Below, one piece after another: positions 1-6,974 of a DNA stretch of 20,195 bases. Within the stretch, counting starts at the first letter, position 1, and each line of letters opens with the position of its first letter. The stretch spans positions 1 to 20,195 of IMG/VR virus record IMGVR_UViG_3300048024_000007; one strand, written 5' to 3'. Origin of the DNA: a virus. The position numbers and the translations under genes are program-made. Below the pieces are notes generated by a model. The model searched no databases, had not been told where the DNA came from, and worked only from the letters and a program-made list of their open reading frames with translations.

Positions 1-1
1 A

Positions 2-1180
2 GTTTTTCCATTAAGTAGTTATGTATGTAAACGTGACCCTAATGGTGAATTACTAGAAGCAATCGTAGAAGAAAAAATATCTCCACAGGTTTTACCTGAA
101 AATATGGAAGGTATTGACTACGAAAAAGACGAACTAATAAAAATCTATACAAAAATATATAGAACAGATATTGATAACTATGAAATATACCAAGAAGTAG
201 AAGGTCAAGTAGTACCTGAATCTAGGGGTACATACAAAAAGGAATTGTTACCTTGGAGAGCATTACGCATGGTTCACCTAGATGGTGAAGATTATGGGCG
301 TTCATATGTTGAAGAATATATTGGAGATTTAAAAAGTCTTGAGGGGCTTATGGAATCACTTGTTTCTGCAGCAGCAGCTTCTTCAAAGTTAGTATTCTTA
401 GTTAGACCCAATGCTTCAGTCAAAAGGCGAGACTTAACTTCAGCAAAGAATGGTGCTGTTATAGGTGGGATGCCTGAAGACGTAAAAGTATTACAAACTG
501 AAAAATCACATGATATGCGTGTGGTATTAGAAACAGTAAAAAGAATTGAAGATAGACTAGCTTTCGCATTTCTTTTAAATACATCAATACAACGACAGGC
601 AGAACGTGTTACTGCTGAAGAAATTCGGTTTATGGCACAAGAACTTGAGTCTGCTCTAGGTGGTGTATATTCAATTTTGTCTCAAGAAATGCAATTACCT
701 ATTGTCCATATATTAATGGATAAGATGTCTAGTGCAAATAAAATACCTAAACTACCTAAAGGAACTGTAAATCCTGTAATTGTAACAGGAGTTGAAGCGT
801 TAGGTAGAGGAAACGATTTAAACAAGCTAAGAACTTTTATACAAGATATTGTGCAACTTGCTCAAGCAAACCCTGAAACTTTACAAAGAGTTAATTTTGG
901 CGATTTAATTGCTAGATTAGCTACAGGGCATGGGATTGATACTGTAGGTCTTATTAAGACTGAAGAAGATATACAACAAGAACAGCAACAAGCACAAATG
1001 CAACAACAACAAATGATGCAAGAACAGCAACAAGCACAAATGCAACAAGCAACACTCCCAGGAGTTGCAAAAGAAATGGTAAAGGGAGTCAACAAAAGGG
1101 CAGAAAATGACCCTGATGCTGCAGCAGCTATGCAAGAACAGATGGCAGCTATGGCACAACAACAACAACCAACGCAATAA
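2..1180 (+). CDS. Portal (head-tail connector) protein, 5' truncated
   Basis: The reading frame is open from base 2 to the stop at 1178-1180, giving 392 residues with the N-terminus outside the window. It is the T7 gp8-like portal, the dodecameric ring at the head vertex through which DNA is packaged and ejected. Support comes from the internal sequence (a run with VEEYIGDLKSLEGLMESLV, then AERVTAEEIRFMAQELE) and from position directly before the scaffold and capsid genes. T7 gp8 is 536 residues, so about 140 residues are probably missing. An ATG at 104 opens the same frame, but it is internal, because the upstream codons continue in a portal-like way. The last 70 residues are rich in Gln, Met and Ala and include a 30-base direct repeat (977-1006 and 1019-1048). 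Such Q-rich tails occur in other T7-like portals. Function is secure by family and context. Confidence 0.93.
   Translation, partial: VFPLSSYVCKRDPNGELLEAIVEEKISPQVLPENMEGIDYEKDELIKIYTKIYRTDIDNYEIYQEVEGQVVPESRGTYKKELLPWRALRMVHLDGEDYGRSYVEEYIGDLKSLEGLMESLVSAAAASSKLVFLVRPNASVKRRDLTSAKNGAVIGGMPEDVKVLQTEKSHDMRVVLETVKRIEDRLAFAFLLNTSIQRQAERVTAEEIRFMAQELESALGGVYSILSQEMQLPIVHILMDKMSSANKIPKLPKGTVNPVIVTGVEALGRGNDLNKLRTFIQDIVQLAQANPETLQRVNFGDLIARLATGHGIDTVGLIKTEEDIQQEQQQAQMQQQQMMQEQQQAQMQQATLPGVAKEMVKGVNKRAENDPDAAAAMQEQMAAMAQQQQPTQ
977..1048 (+). repeat. 30-bp direct repeat in the Gln-rich tail of the portal gene
   Basis: Bases 977-1006 recur exactly at 1019-1048, a period of 42 bases, in frame. The repeat encodes a Q/E/A/M-rich segment near the portal C-terminus. 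It probably arose by slippage or unequal recombination in CAA/CAG-rich sequence. Copy number could vary between relatives. Confidence 0.8.
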
Positions 1181-1188
1181 GGATTAAA

Positions 1189-1338
1189 ATGACTGAAAAA
1201 ACTCTTAACAAACTAGAACCAAAAAAGGAAACTCCTGTTAAAAAGGAATATCCTACATGGCAGGGTGTGGAGAAAGCCGAAGATGGTGTTACCTACATAA
1301 ATAAAAATGGAAACCTTATTCGTAGGGGGACTAAATAA
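1189..1338 (+). CDS. Small hypothetical protein between portal and scaffold
   Basis: A 49-residue frame starts at ATG 1189, with a good Shine-Dalgarno AAGGA at 1179-1183 five bases upstream, overlapping the portal stop. It ends two bases before the scaffold ATG. The N-terminal half is very Lys/Glu-rich (about residues 3-20). The C-terminal half looks like a small compact motif, with YPTWQGVEKAEDGVTYINKN at residues 21-40 and RRGTK at the end. There is no signal peptide, membrane segment or cysteine. I do not recognise the family. Its place between the portal and scaffold genes, with tight spacing on both sides, suggests it is translated with the head assembly genes, so a role in prohead assembly is plausible but unproven. 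Confidence 0.7.
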   Translation: MTEKTLNKLEPKKETPVKKEYPTWQGVEKAEDGVTYINKNGNLIRRGTK

Positions 1339-1340
1339 TA

Positions 1341-2087
1341 ATGGGTGATACACAAACTATTGAAATGGAAGGTAGTATTACAGGTGCAGATGCCCCTAGT
1401 GATACAGAACCAAAACAGGAGCAAGAACGCCCTGAATGGTTGCCTGAGAAATTTAAAAATCCTGAAGATATGGCTAACGCCTATAGTGAATTAGAAAAAC
1501 AATTTACACAACAACGACAAAATGACAAGACTGAAGAACAAAACGAGAACACAGAGTTATCTATTGATGATGCACAGGAAGCTGTAGAAAATGTAGGCTT
1601 AGATTTTGCTGCTATGACAGAGGATTATGTTACTAATGGTCAATTATCGGAAGACAATTATAAACTATTAGATGAAAAAGGTATTCCTAAAGAAGTAGTA
1701 GACGCTTATATTGAAGGGCAAAAAGCTGTGTCTGAAAATATGAAACAAAATGTATTTAGTTCTGTAGGTGGTGAAGAAAATTATAAACAAATAACAGATT
1801 GGGCATCTAATAATATGTCTGAATCTGAAAAAACAGCTTACAACAATTCAGTTAATTCAGGTGATTTAGAACAAGCTAAATTAGCTATAGATGCTTTAGC
1901 TGCACGTTATAAATTACAAACTGGTACTACCCCTAATCTAGTAGGTGGTAAAGCATCAGAAAGCATGGACACATATACATCATGGGCTGAAGTGACAAGT
2001 GACATGAAAGACCCTAAATATGCTAAAGACCCTGCTTACCGAGCAAAAGTTGAAGGAAAACTTGGGCGAAGTAAATCAATCACTTAG
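1341..2087 (+). CDS. Capsid assembly scaffolding protein (T7 gp9-like)
   Basis: A 248-residue acidic, Gln/Glu-rich protein without cysteines. In the T7 family the scaffold guides capsid subunits into the prohead shell and leaves on maturation. The recognisable part is the N-terminal motif around residues 33-54 (WLPEKFKNPEDMANAYSELE), which is shared by T7-like scaffolds, followed by a long charged, helix-forming region. The C-terminal end is basic (KLGRSKSIT), as expected for a scaffold tail that contacts the capsid protein. It lies between the portal and capsid genes, as in T7. The start codon at 1341 follows the previous stop by two bases; the only purine-rich stretch upstream (AGGGGG at 1324-1329) is rather far away, so translation may be coupled to the upstream small gene. 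Confidence 0.9.
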   Translation: MGDTQTIEMEGSITGADAPSDTEPKQEQERPEWLPEKFKNPEDMANAYSELEKQFTQQRQNDKTEEQNENTELSIDDAQEAVENVGLDFAAMTEDYVTNGQLSEDNYKLLDEKGIPKEVVDAYIEGQKAVSENMKQNVFSSVGGEENYKQITDWASNNMSESEKTAYNNSVNSGDLEQAKLAIDALAARYKLQTGTTPNLVGGKASESMDTYTSWAEVTSDMKDPKYAKDPAYRAKVEGKLGRSKSIT

Positions 2088-2088
2088 T

Positions 2089-2104
2089 CATACTATCTAG
2101 TATG
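2089..2104 (+). other. Short near-perfect inverted repeat after the scaffold gene
   Basis: CATACTA at 2089-2095 is the exact reverse complement of TAGTATG at 2098-2104, separated by two bases. It begins one base after the scaffold stop. No T-run follows, so it does not look like an intrinsic terminator. It could be an RNA processing or 3'-end-protecting hairpin, or a protein-binding site. The function is unknown. Confidence 0.45.
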
Positions 2105-2132
2105 CTAAATAGTTCAGACAAGACAGACCAAA

Positions 2133-2155
2133 ACTAGACCCTTATATAAGGACAC
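2133..2155 (+). promoter_or_regulatory. Candidate phage RNA polymerase promoter for the capsid gene
   Basis: The segment includes ACCCTTATATAAGGACA (2138-2154). Aligned to the T3 promoter consensus with the start site at G2150, it matches ACCCT, the A two bases later, and the AA-GG around the start: 10 of 14 positions from -12 to +2. It contains a perfect 12-base palindrome, CCTTATATAAGG (2140-2151). It sits in the only large intergenic gap and would give an 84-base leader, similar in layout to T7 phi10 before gene 10. A second copy was not found in the window, so the assignment rests on resemblance and position only. Confidence 0.45.
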
Positions 2156-2207
2156 TCTTGCAAAATGAGGTTGGCGAGTTAAGAACGAAAACTAAACTTA
2201 AACTTAA

Positions 2208-2224
2208 CTAACTTTAAAAAGGAG
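2208..2224 (+). promoter_or_regulatory. T7 gene 10-like translational enhancer and Shine-Dalgarno
   Basis: Bases 2209-2224, TAACTTTAAAAAGGAG, match the T7 gene 10 leader (TAACTTTAAGAAGGAG) at 15 of 16 positions. The match covers most of the published 'epsilon' enhancer element TTAACTTTA (CTAACTTTA here) and the Shine-Dalgarno AAGGAG, with a 9-base spacer to the capsid ATG at 2234. This fits the need for very high capsid expression. Enhancer activity is inferred from the T7 element. Confidence 0.65.
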
Positions 2225-2233
2225 TCATTTATT

Positions 2234-3187
2234 ATGGCTAACGCAAACCCATCTGATTTAGGTCAGATAAATAATACAGGAACAGCAGATGTTTTGTTCC
2301 TAAAACAATTTAGTGGGGAAGTCCTCGCTAGTTTTGAGCAGTCTACTGTAGCTATGGATAAGCATATGGTACGTACTATTGCTTCAGGTAAGTCAGCACA
2401 ATTCCCTGTCATGGGACGAAGTTCTGCTGCCTATCATACCCCAGGAGCAGAGATTAATGGTACTGATATTAATCATGCTGAAAAAGTAATTACTATTAAC
2501 GACTTGCTACTTAGTTCGCATTTCATTGCAAATATTCAGGAAGCTAAAAATCACTATGATGTAAGGTCAGTTTACTCTGCCGAAATGGGACGTGCACTCG
2601 CTTTCCAAATGGATAAGCATATCCTTCAAACTATGGTTCAAGCTGCAGCAGCTTCTGCAAACGTAGGCGATACAGGCTACGCTGCAGGTACAGTTATTAC
2701 TTCTGCAAACGCAGGTACAGTATCTGCTGACTTGATTGCTGCTATCTATGATGCTGCTGAAGCACTAGATGATGCTTATGTTCCTGCTGATGGACGTTTC
2801 TGTTACCTTAAACCTGCACAGTATTACTTACTTGCTAACGCATCTAATGCTGTAAATGTAGATTTTAGTGGTAGAGGTTCTATTGCTGATGGTACAGTTC
2901 CACAGATTGCAGGTGTAAACCTAATCAAAACACCACATCTACCAACTGCTAACGTAACAGGCACAGGGGTTGATGCAGGTGGAGCAGGGGGAGCACAAGT
3001 TGCTGCTGCTGCAAATACTCTAGCGATTGTGTCTCACACTTCTGCTGTGGGTACAGTAAAACTAATGGATTTAGCTGTTGAAAGCGAATACGATATTCGT
3101 AGGCAAGGTACATTGATGGTTGCAAAATATGCAGCAGGTCATGGCGTACTAAGACCCGAAGCAGCAGTACAAATTCAATCTGCATAA
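2234..3187 (+). CDS. Major capsid protein (T7 gp10-like)
   Basis: A 317-residue shell protein of the T7 gp10 family (T7 10A is 344 residues, HK97-type fold). The family signature is clear at the C-terminus: SAVGTVKLMDLAVE from about residue 271 and KYAAGHGVLRPEAA from about 298. The N-terminal region contains ASGKSAQFPVMGRSSAAYHT, also typical. A Gly/Ala-rich stretch at about residues 245-260 corresponds to a flexible loop that is also present in T7. The start at 2234 has a strong Shine-Dalgarno in a T7-like leader, and the gene is followed within 10 bases by an intrinsic terminator. Unlike T7, I see no obvious extended frame downstream for a frameshifted minor form, because the terminator follows at once. 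This is likely the most highly expressed gene here. Confidence 0.96.
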   Translation: MANANPSDLGQINNTGTADVLFLKQFSGEVLASFEQSTVAMDKHMVRTIASGKSAQFPVMGRSSAAYHTPGAEINGTDINHAEKVITINDLLLSSHFIANIQEAKNHYDVRSVYSAEMGRALAFQMDKHILQTMVQAAAASANVGDTGYAAGTVITSANAGTVSADLIAAIYDAAEALDDAYVPADGRFCYLKPAQYYLLANASNAVNVDFSGRGSIADGTVPQIAGVNLIKTPHLPTANVTGTGVDAGGAGGAQVAAAANTLAIVSHTSAVGTVKLMDLAVESEYDIRRQGTLMVAKYAAGHGVLRPEAAVQIQSA

Positions 3188-3196
3188 TATCAACAT

Positions 3197-3231
3197 AGCG
3201 AGAGTCCTTAATTGGGCTTTCGCTTTTTTTT
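3197..3231 (+). terminator. Intrinsic terminator after the capsid gene
   Basis: AGCGAGAGTCC (3197-3207) pairs with GGGCTTTCGCT (3214-3224) as an 11-bp stem including two G.U pairs, with a 6-base loop TTAATT. An unbroken T-run follows to 3231. It lies 10 bases after the capsid stop, the position of Tphi in T7. As in T7 it is likely leaky, because the tail genes downstream still need expression. Confidence 0.88.
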
Positions 3232-3244
3232 ACAGGAAAACAAA

Positions 3245-3853
3245 ATGGCAAATCCAAATCCGACTACAGAAATAGAAGCTGTCAATATTATGTTAGCTTC
3301 CATTGGGGAAGCACCTGTATCTAGTATTAGTAATACTGCACTTGTTGATGTATCTATTGCAAAATCAATCTTGGATGAAACAAATGTTTCAGTTCAATCC
3401 ACAGGAATATACTCTAACACAGAATTTAATTACCCAATAGAAGCAACTGTAGATGGTGAATTACTAATACCTGCTAACTGTGTAAGAATAGACACAGTAG
3501 GTAATAGTGCAACTGTTGATGTTGTTCAGCGTGGTTCACGCCTTTATGACAGAGAAAAGTTTTCATTTACTAAATTTGTTGGTACGTATTATGTAGAAAT
3601 GGTTTTACTTTTACCTTTTAATGAGTTACCTCAACACGCAAAAAGATACATTGTAGTAAAAGCTGCAAGGCGTTTTCAAGCCCGTTATATGGGTTCAGAA
3701 GCGTTAGGTGGTTTTACAAAAGATGATGAGCAGGAAGCTATGAGTTACTTTACGCAATGTGAAGCTGCACTTGAGGATAACAATATTTATCACGACTCAT
3801 ATGATATGTATAAAATAGTACACAGAGGTGCTCCTAGACGAGCAATAAGGTGA
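3245..3853 (+). CDS. Tail tubular protein A (gatekeeper, T7 gp11-like)
   Basis: A 202-residue protein (T7 gp11 is 196) forming the ring under the portal that links the connector to the tail nozzle. The N-terminus MANPNPTTEIEAVNIMLASI followed by GEAPV is characteristic of the family. The C-terminal region (PFNELPQHAKRYIVVKAARR, then FQARYMG) also fits. I chose the ATG at 3245, with AGGA at 3234-3237. A longer frame from a TTG at 3212 would start inside the terminator stem and has no support. The gene is followed after four bases by tail tubular protein B, and its stop overlaps the Shine-Dalgarno of that gene. Confidence 0.94.
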   Translation: MANPNPTTEIEAVNIMLASIGEAPVSSISNTALVDVSIAKSILDETNVSVQSTGIYSNTEFNYPIEATVDGELLIPANCVRIDTVGNSATVDVVQRGSRLYDREKFSFTKFVGTYYVEMVLLLPFNELPQHAKRYIVVKAARRFQARYMGSEALGGFTKDDEQEAMSYFTQCEAALEDNNIYHDSYDMYKIVHRGAPRRAIR

Positions 3854-3857
3854 TAGT

Positions 3858-5900
3858 ATGCCATTAGTAAGTACAGCTATCCCTAATCTATTAAATGGTA
3901 TTAGCCAACAACCTCAAACATTAAGACAAATAACTCAAGGCGAAGAACAAATCAACGCCACATCTTCTGTTATTGATGGTCTAGTACGCAGACCACCAAC
4001 AGAACATATAGCAAAAATTATTAGTTCTGCTGTAAGTGGAGCAAGTGTCCACATTGTAAATCGTGATGCAGATGACCAATATATTGTTGTTATATCTGCT
4101 ACTACAAGTTCAGCTACTATACAAATATTTAGTTTAGATGGTACTGTTACAACGTGTACTACTCCTGATGGAGTTGATTATTTATTTTGTGCTAATCCTG
4201 CACAGGACTTAGAATTTTTAACTGTTGCCGATTATACCTTTGTTGTAAATAAAACAAAAACTGTCGGAATGGAAGTAGCAGTTACGAATGGTAATGTAAC
4301 ATCTAAGCATCAAGAATTTACAGACTTACCTACAACTGCGACTGTAAATGACATTTATGAAATAATTGGAGATAATACTAACCAATTTGATAATTACTAT
4401 GTTAAAGCATTAAGTGCAAATACTTATGAAGAAACAGTAAAACCTAATATTAAATATCAATTAGATGCTACTACAATGCCACACTCATTGGTATTAACTT
4501 CAGGTTCATTTGCATTTAGAAAAAATACTTGGGGAGAAAGAACTGTAGGTGATGAAGATTCAGCACCAAATCCTTCTTTTGTAGGAAGAACAGTTAGTAA
4601 TATTTTCTTTTACAAAAATAGATTAGGGCTGCTATCAGACGAATATGTTTTGTTTAGTCAGTCAGCTAATTTCTTTAATTTCTTTCCTACGTCAGTTACT
4701 GCTGTTTTAGATGATGCACCTATTGATGTATCAGTTAGTCATACTAAAGTTTCACTTCTAAAACACGCTATACCTTTTAACGAGTCACTCACCTTGTTTT
4801 CAGATAGTACACAATTTACTATTGAGACAGGTGGAATATTAACACCAAAGACAATATCTATTGTCCCAAGTACAGAGTTTGAAAATGATACAACTGTTGC
4901 ACCTGTGGGGGCAGGTAATTACCTCTACTTTACGACTAAGCGTGGAGACTTTACGTCAGTACGTGAATATTATGTGGAAAGCGATACAGTCATTGTGGAT
5001 GCGAGTGAAGTCACTTCTCACGTACCTAAGTACATTCCGAAAAATGTAGTAAAATTAGCATCATCATCTAATGAAGATGTTTTGTTTGTATTGTCTGCAA
5101 CTGATAGAAGTAAATTATATTCTTATCGTTGGTTTTGGCAGGGAACTACTAAAATGGTTTCTAGTTGGTCAGAATGGCAATTAGATAGTGGAGATTCTAT
5201 CTTAGATATGACTATCTTAGAAAACGAATTGTTCTTTGTTATTAGTCGGGCAGATGGGGTACATATAGAAAAAGTTAAATTACAATATCCAATAGATACA
5301 GGATTAGATTTCTGTGTAAGAGTAGATAGAAAAGTTAGCTTAACAGGAACATATGACGCTCCAACAGACACTACTACTTGGACACTACCTTATGCGTATT
5401 CAGGAGCAATGAAAGCTATTAAGAGTGGTTCATGGTCTTCACGTAAAGGTACAGATATAACTATAACCCGTCCTACAACAACTACTGTTGCTGCTGTCGG
5501 AAACTATAGTTCTGCTCCAGTAATTTTAGGAGTACCTTACACAACTTCTTATAAATTCTCTACTCAATTTGTTAGAGAAAATCAAGGGAAACAATCTGTA
5601 CAATCAGGAAGATTACAACTAAGAACTATGCGTTTGAATTATGAGAACACAGGTTTCTTTAAAGTTCTTGTAACCCCTGAAGGTAGACCTACAGGTTCAT
5701 ATGATATGACAGGTCAAATACTAAACTCAACAAGCACAACAGTTGAAGATATAAATATTATATCAGGAACATTTAGGTTTCCTATCCAATCTAAAAATGA
5801 CAGGGTAACTATACAGATACAATCAGACAGTCATTTACCATGTAATTTTCAATCAGCAGAGTGGGAAGGTTATTACACCATTCGTTCTCAAAGGATTTAA
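3858..5900 (+). CDS. Tail tubular protein B (nozzle, T7 gp12-like)
   Basis: A 680-residue protein of the T7 gp12 family (T7 is 794), the hexameric nozzle that forms the distal part of the short tail and the DNA exit channel. The N-terminal signature is visible at about residues 8-46: IPNLLNGISQQPQTLRQITQ, then the SSVIDGLVRRPP segment. The motif VSNIFFYKNRLGLLSDEYVL near residue 246 is also typical. The rest is beta-rich, as expected of a propeller-like nozzle body. The Shine-Dalgarno AAGGTG (3847-3852) overlaps the end of tail tubular A, so the two are probably translationally coupled. The stop is one base before the next start. Confidence 0.94.
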   Translation: MPLVSTAIPNLLNGISQQPQTLRQITQGEEQINATSSVIDGLVRRPPTEHIAKIISSAVSGASVHIVNRDADDQYIVVISATTSSATIQIFSLDGTVTTCTTPDGVDYLFCANPAQDLEFLTVADYTFVVNKTKTVGMEVAVTNGNVTSKHQEFTDLPTTATVNDIYEIIGDNTNQFDNYYVKALSANTYEETVKPNIKYQLDATTMPHSLVLTSGSFAFRKNTWGERTVGDEDSAPNPSFVGRTVSNIFFYKNRLGLLSDEYVLFSQSANFFNFFPTSVTAVLDDAPIDVSVSHTKVSLLKHAIPFNESLTLFSDSTQFTIETGGILTPKTISIVPSTEFENDTTVAPVGAGNYLYFTTKRGDFTSVREYYVESDTVIVDASEVTSHVPKYIPKNVVKLASSSNEDVLFVLSATDRSKLYSYRWFWQGTTKMVSSWSEWQLDSGDSILDMTILENELFFVISRADGVHIEKVKLQYPIDTGLDFCVRVDRKVSLTGTYDAPTDTTTWTLPYAYSGAMKAIKSGSWSSRKGTDITITRPTTTTVAAVGNYSSAPVILGVPYTTSYKFSTQFVRENQGKQSVQSGRLQLRTMRLNYENTGFFKVLVTPEGRPTGSYDMTGQILNSTSTTVEDINIISGTFRFPIQSKNDRVTIQIQSDSHLPCNFQSAEWEGYYTIRSQRI

Positions 5901-5901
5901 T

Positions 5902-6441
5902 GTGTTAGAAACATCTTATATTATTGACAAATTTACTATTATAAATGTAGTAAATGCCGAACCAATGGATGCACTTAGCTTATCTAATAGATTACGAAAG
6001 CATGATTTATTAGAAGTAGAGTCTATGGGAAAAACACCTTTACAATCTTTAATGTCAGCTTTTGAATTAATTGACTCTGAAGTTTATTCTATAATTGAAA
6101 TGAAATTTAAGGAAGAAGAAGGTAATGTTATTTTTAAAGAATCAAAAGTTATTGCTATGTTTGGTGTTAATAAGTGTCCCCATTTATCAAACTATGGGGT
6201 GGCATGGATGTTATCTTCCTGTGACTTAGAAAAATATTCAAAACCATTTCTACGTTATTGTAGAAAATGGATACAAAAAATTCAACAAAAATATGAAGTT
6301 CTTTATAATCTAGTACATTGTCAAAATGCCCAAGGCATACGTTGGTTACAATGGTGTGGGTTTGATATTAAAACATCCAAAACGTATGGAGTTAATGGTG
6401 AAGATTTCTATTTATTTATAAGAGAGAAAAGCAATGTGTGA
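5902..6441 (+). CDS. T7 gp13-like protein with GNAT acetyltransferase-like features
   Basis: A 179-residue protein in the gp13 position. A GTG start at 5902 is required, because the overlapping ATG at 5900 stops after two codons; AAAGGA at 5890-5895 supports it. The family, often annotated as internal virion protein A or an acetyltransferase-like protein, is suggested by IAMFGVN (84-90), AWMLSSCDLEKYSKPFLRYC (101-120) and QNAQGIRWLQWCGFDI (141-156). The last resembles the end of GNAT domains, where the chain passes a conserved helix and an aromatic-Gly-Phe. In T7, gp13 is needed for virion morphogenesis but is not a stable virion part. Catalysis and substrate are unknown, and the usual GNAT acetyl-CoA loop is not obvious. 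It overlaps the next gene by 8 bases. Confidence 0.78.
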   Translation: MLETSYIIDKFTIINVVNAEPMDALSLSNRLRKHDLLEVESMGKTPLQSLMSAFELIDSEVYSIIEMKFKEEEGNVIFKESKVIAMFGVNKCPHLSNYGVAWMLSSCDLEKYSKPFLRYCRKWIQKIQQKYEVLYNLVHCQNAQGIRWLQWCGFDIKTSKTYGVNGEDFYLFIREKSNV

Positions 6442-6958
6442 CCCAGTAAGTGCAGCAGTAATGATGGTGGCTAGTTCAGCAGTCCAATATAAACAAGCTA
6501 GTGACGCAGCAAAAGCAGGAGAAAGAAGAAACAACGCTATAGCAGCAAACGCTCAGATAGCTTACGAAACAGATTTAGATATTATTGCTAGGCGTAGAGA
6601 AGAAGAACTCGATAAATATGGGCAAACACAATTTGATGTTAAAGAGGACGCAAAGAAAAAACGTGCAACTGCAATAGCATCTAATACATCTATTAGTGGT
6701 TTCTCTGTTCAAGATGTAATAGATGAAGTTTCATTTCAAGAAGGTGTTGTAACTGTCAGAAACCAAAAAACAGAAAAGAATATTATGGCTAAGTTGTTAG
6801 ATGATGAAAAATTATCTGAATCAAAAATGATAGCTAGAATAAATAACATCACACCAACTGTAAGACCTTCATTCTTAGGCACAGCTTTAGAGGTTGGAAC
6901 AGGTTTATCAACTACTTTTGAGTTTGATACAGCAGGTGATTTAAAGTTTAGGACTTAG
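6434..6958 (+). CDS. Internal virion protein B (T7 gp14-like)
   Basis: A 174-residue protein (T7 gp14 is 196), part of the inner core that is ejected and inserts in the outer membrane at infection. The N-terminus MCDPVSAAVMMVASSAVQYK, with a hydrophobic alanine-rich helix and then QASDAAKAGERRN, is typical of gp14-like proteins. The middle is a charged helix (about residues 48-80) followed by TAIASNTSISGFSVQDV, also typical. It overlaps the preceding gene by 8 bases, with a purine-rich GAGAG upstream at 6422-6426. The assignment rests on N-terminal pattern, length and gene order. Confidence 0.85.
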   Translation: MCDPVSAAVMMVASSAVQYKQASDAAKAGERRNNAIAANAQIAYETDLDIIARRREEELDKYGQTQFDVKEDAKKKRATAIASNTSISGFSVQDVIDEVSFQEGVVTVRNQKTEKNIMAKLLDDEKLSESKMIARINNITPTVRPSFLGTALEVGTGLSTTFEFDTAGDLKFRT

Positions 6959-6974
6959 TTTAAAAGGAAATATT

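Noticed and set aside
862-1177. Two minus-strand frames opposite the portal tail, Cys/Leu-rich
   Set aside because: They are the complement of the Gln-rich CAA/CAG tract, with no Shine-Dalgarno; the overlapping portal frame is clearly the coding one.
2140-2151. Palindrome CCTTATATAAGG as a stand-alone repressor operator
   Set aside because: It fits better as the core of a T3-like promoter; no repressor gene or second copy of the site was seen.
3150-3231. Frameshifted capsid extension like T7 10B
   Set aside because: No slippery site was obvious near the capsid stop, and the terminator leaves little room for an extension.
3212-3244. TTG start extending tail tubular protein A upstream
   Set aside because: It begins inside the terminator hairpin; the ATG at 3245 has a Shine-Dalgarno and gives the conserved family N-terminus.
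2949-3257. Minus-strand frame across the capsid gene end and terminator
   Set aside because: It runs through the intrinsic terminator and opposite a well-recognised capsid C-terminus; the composition is not protein-like.
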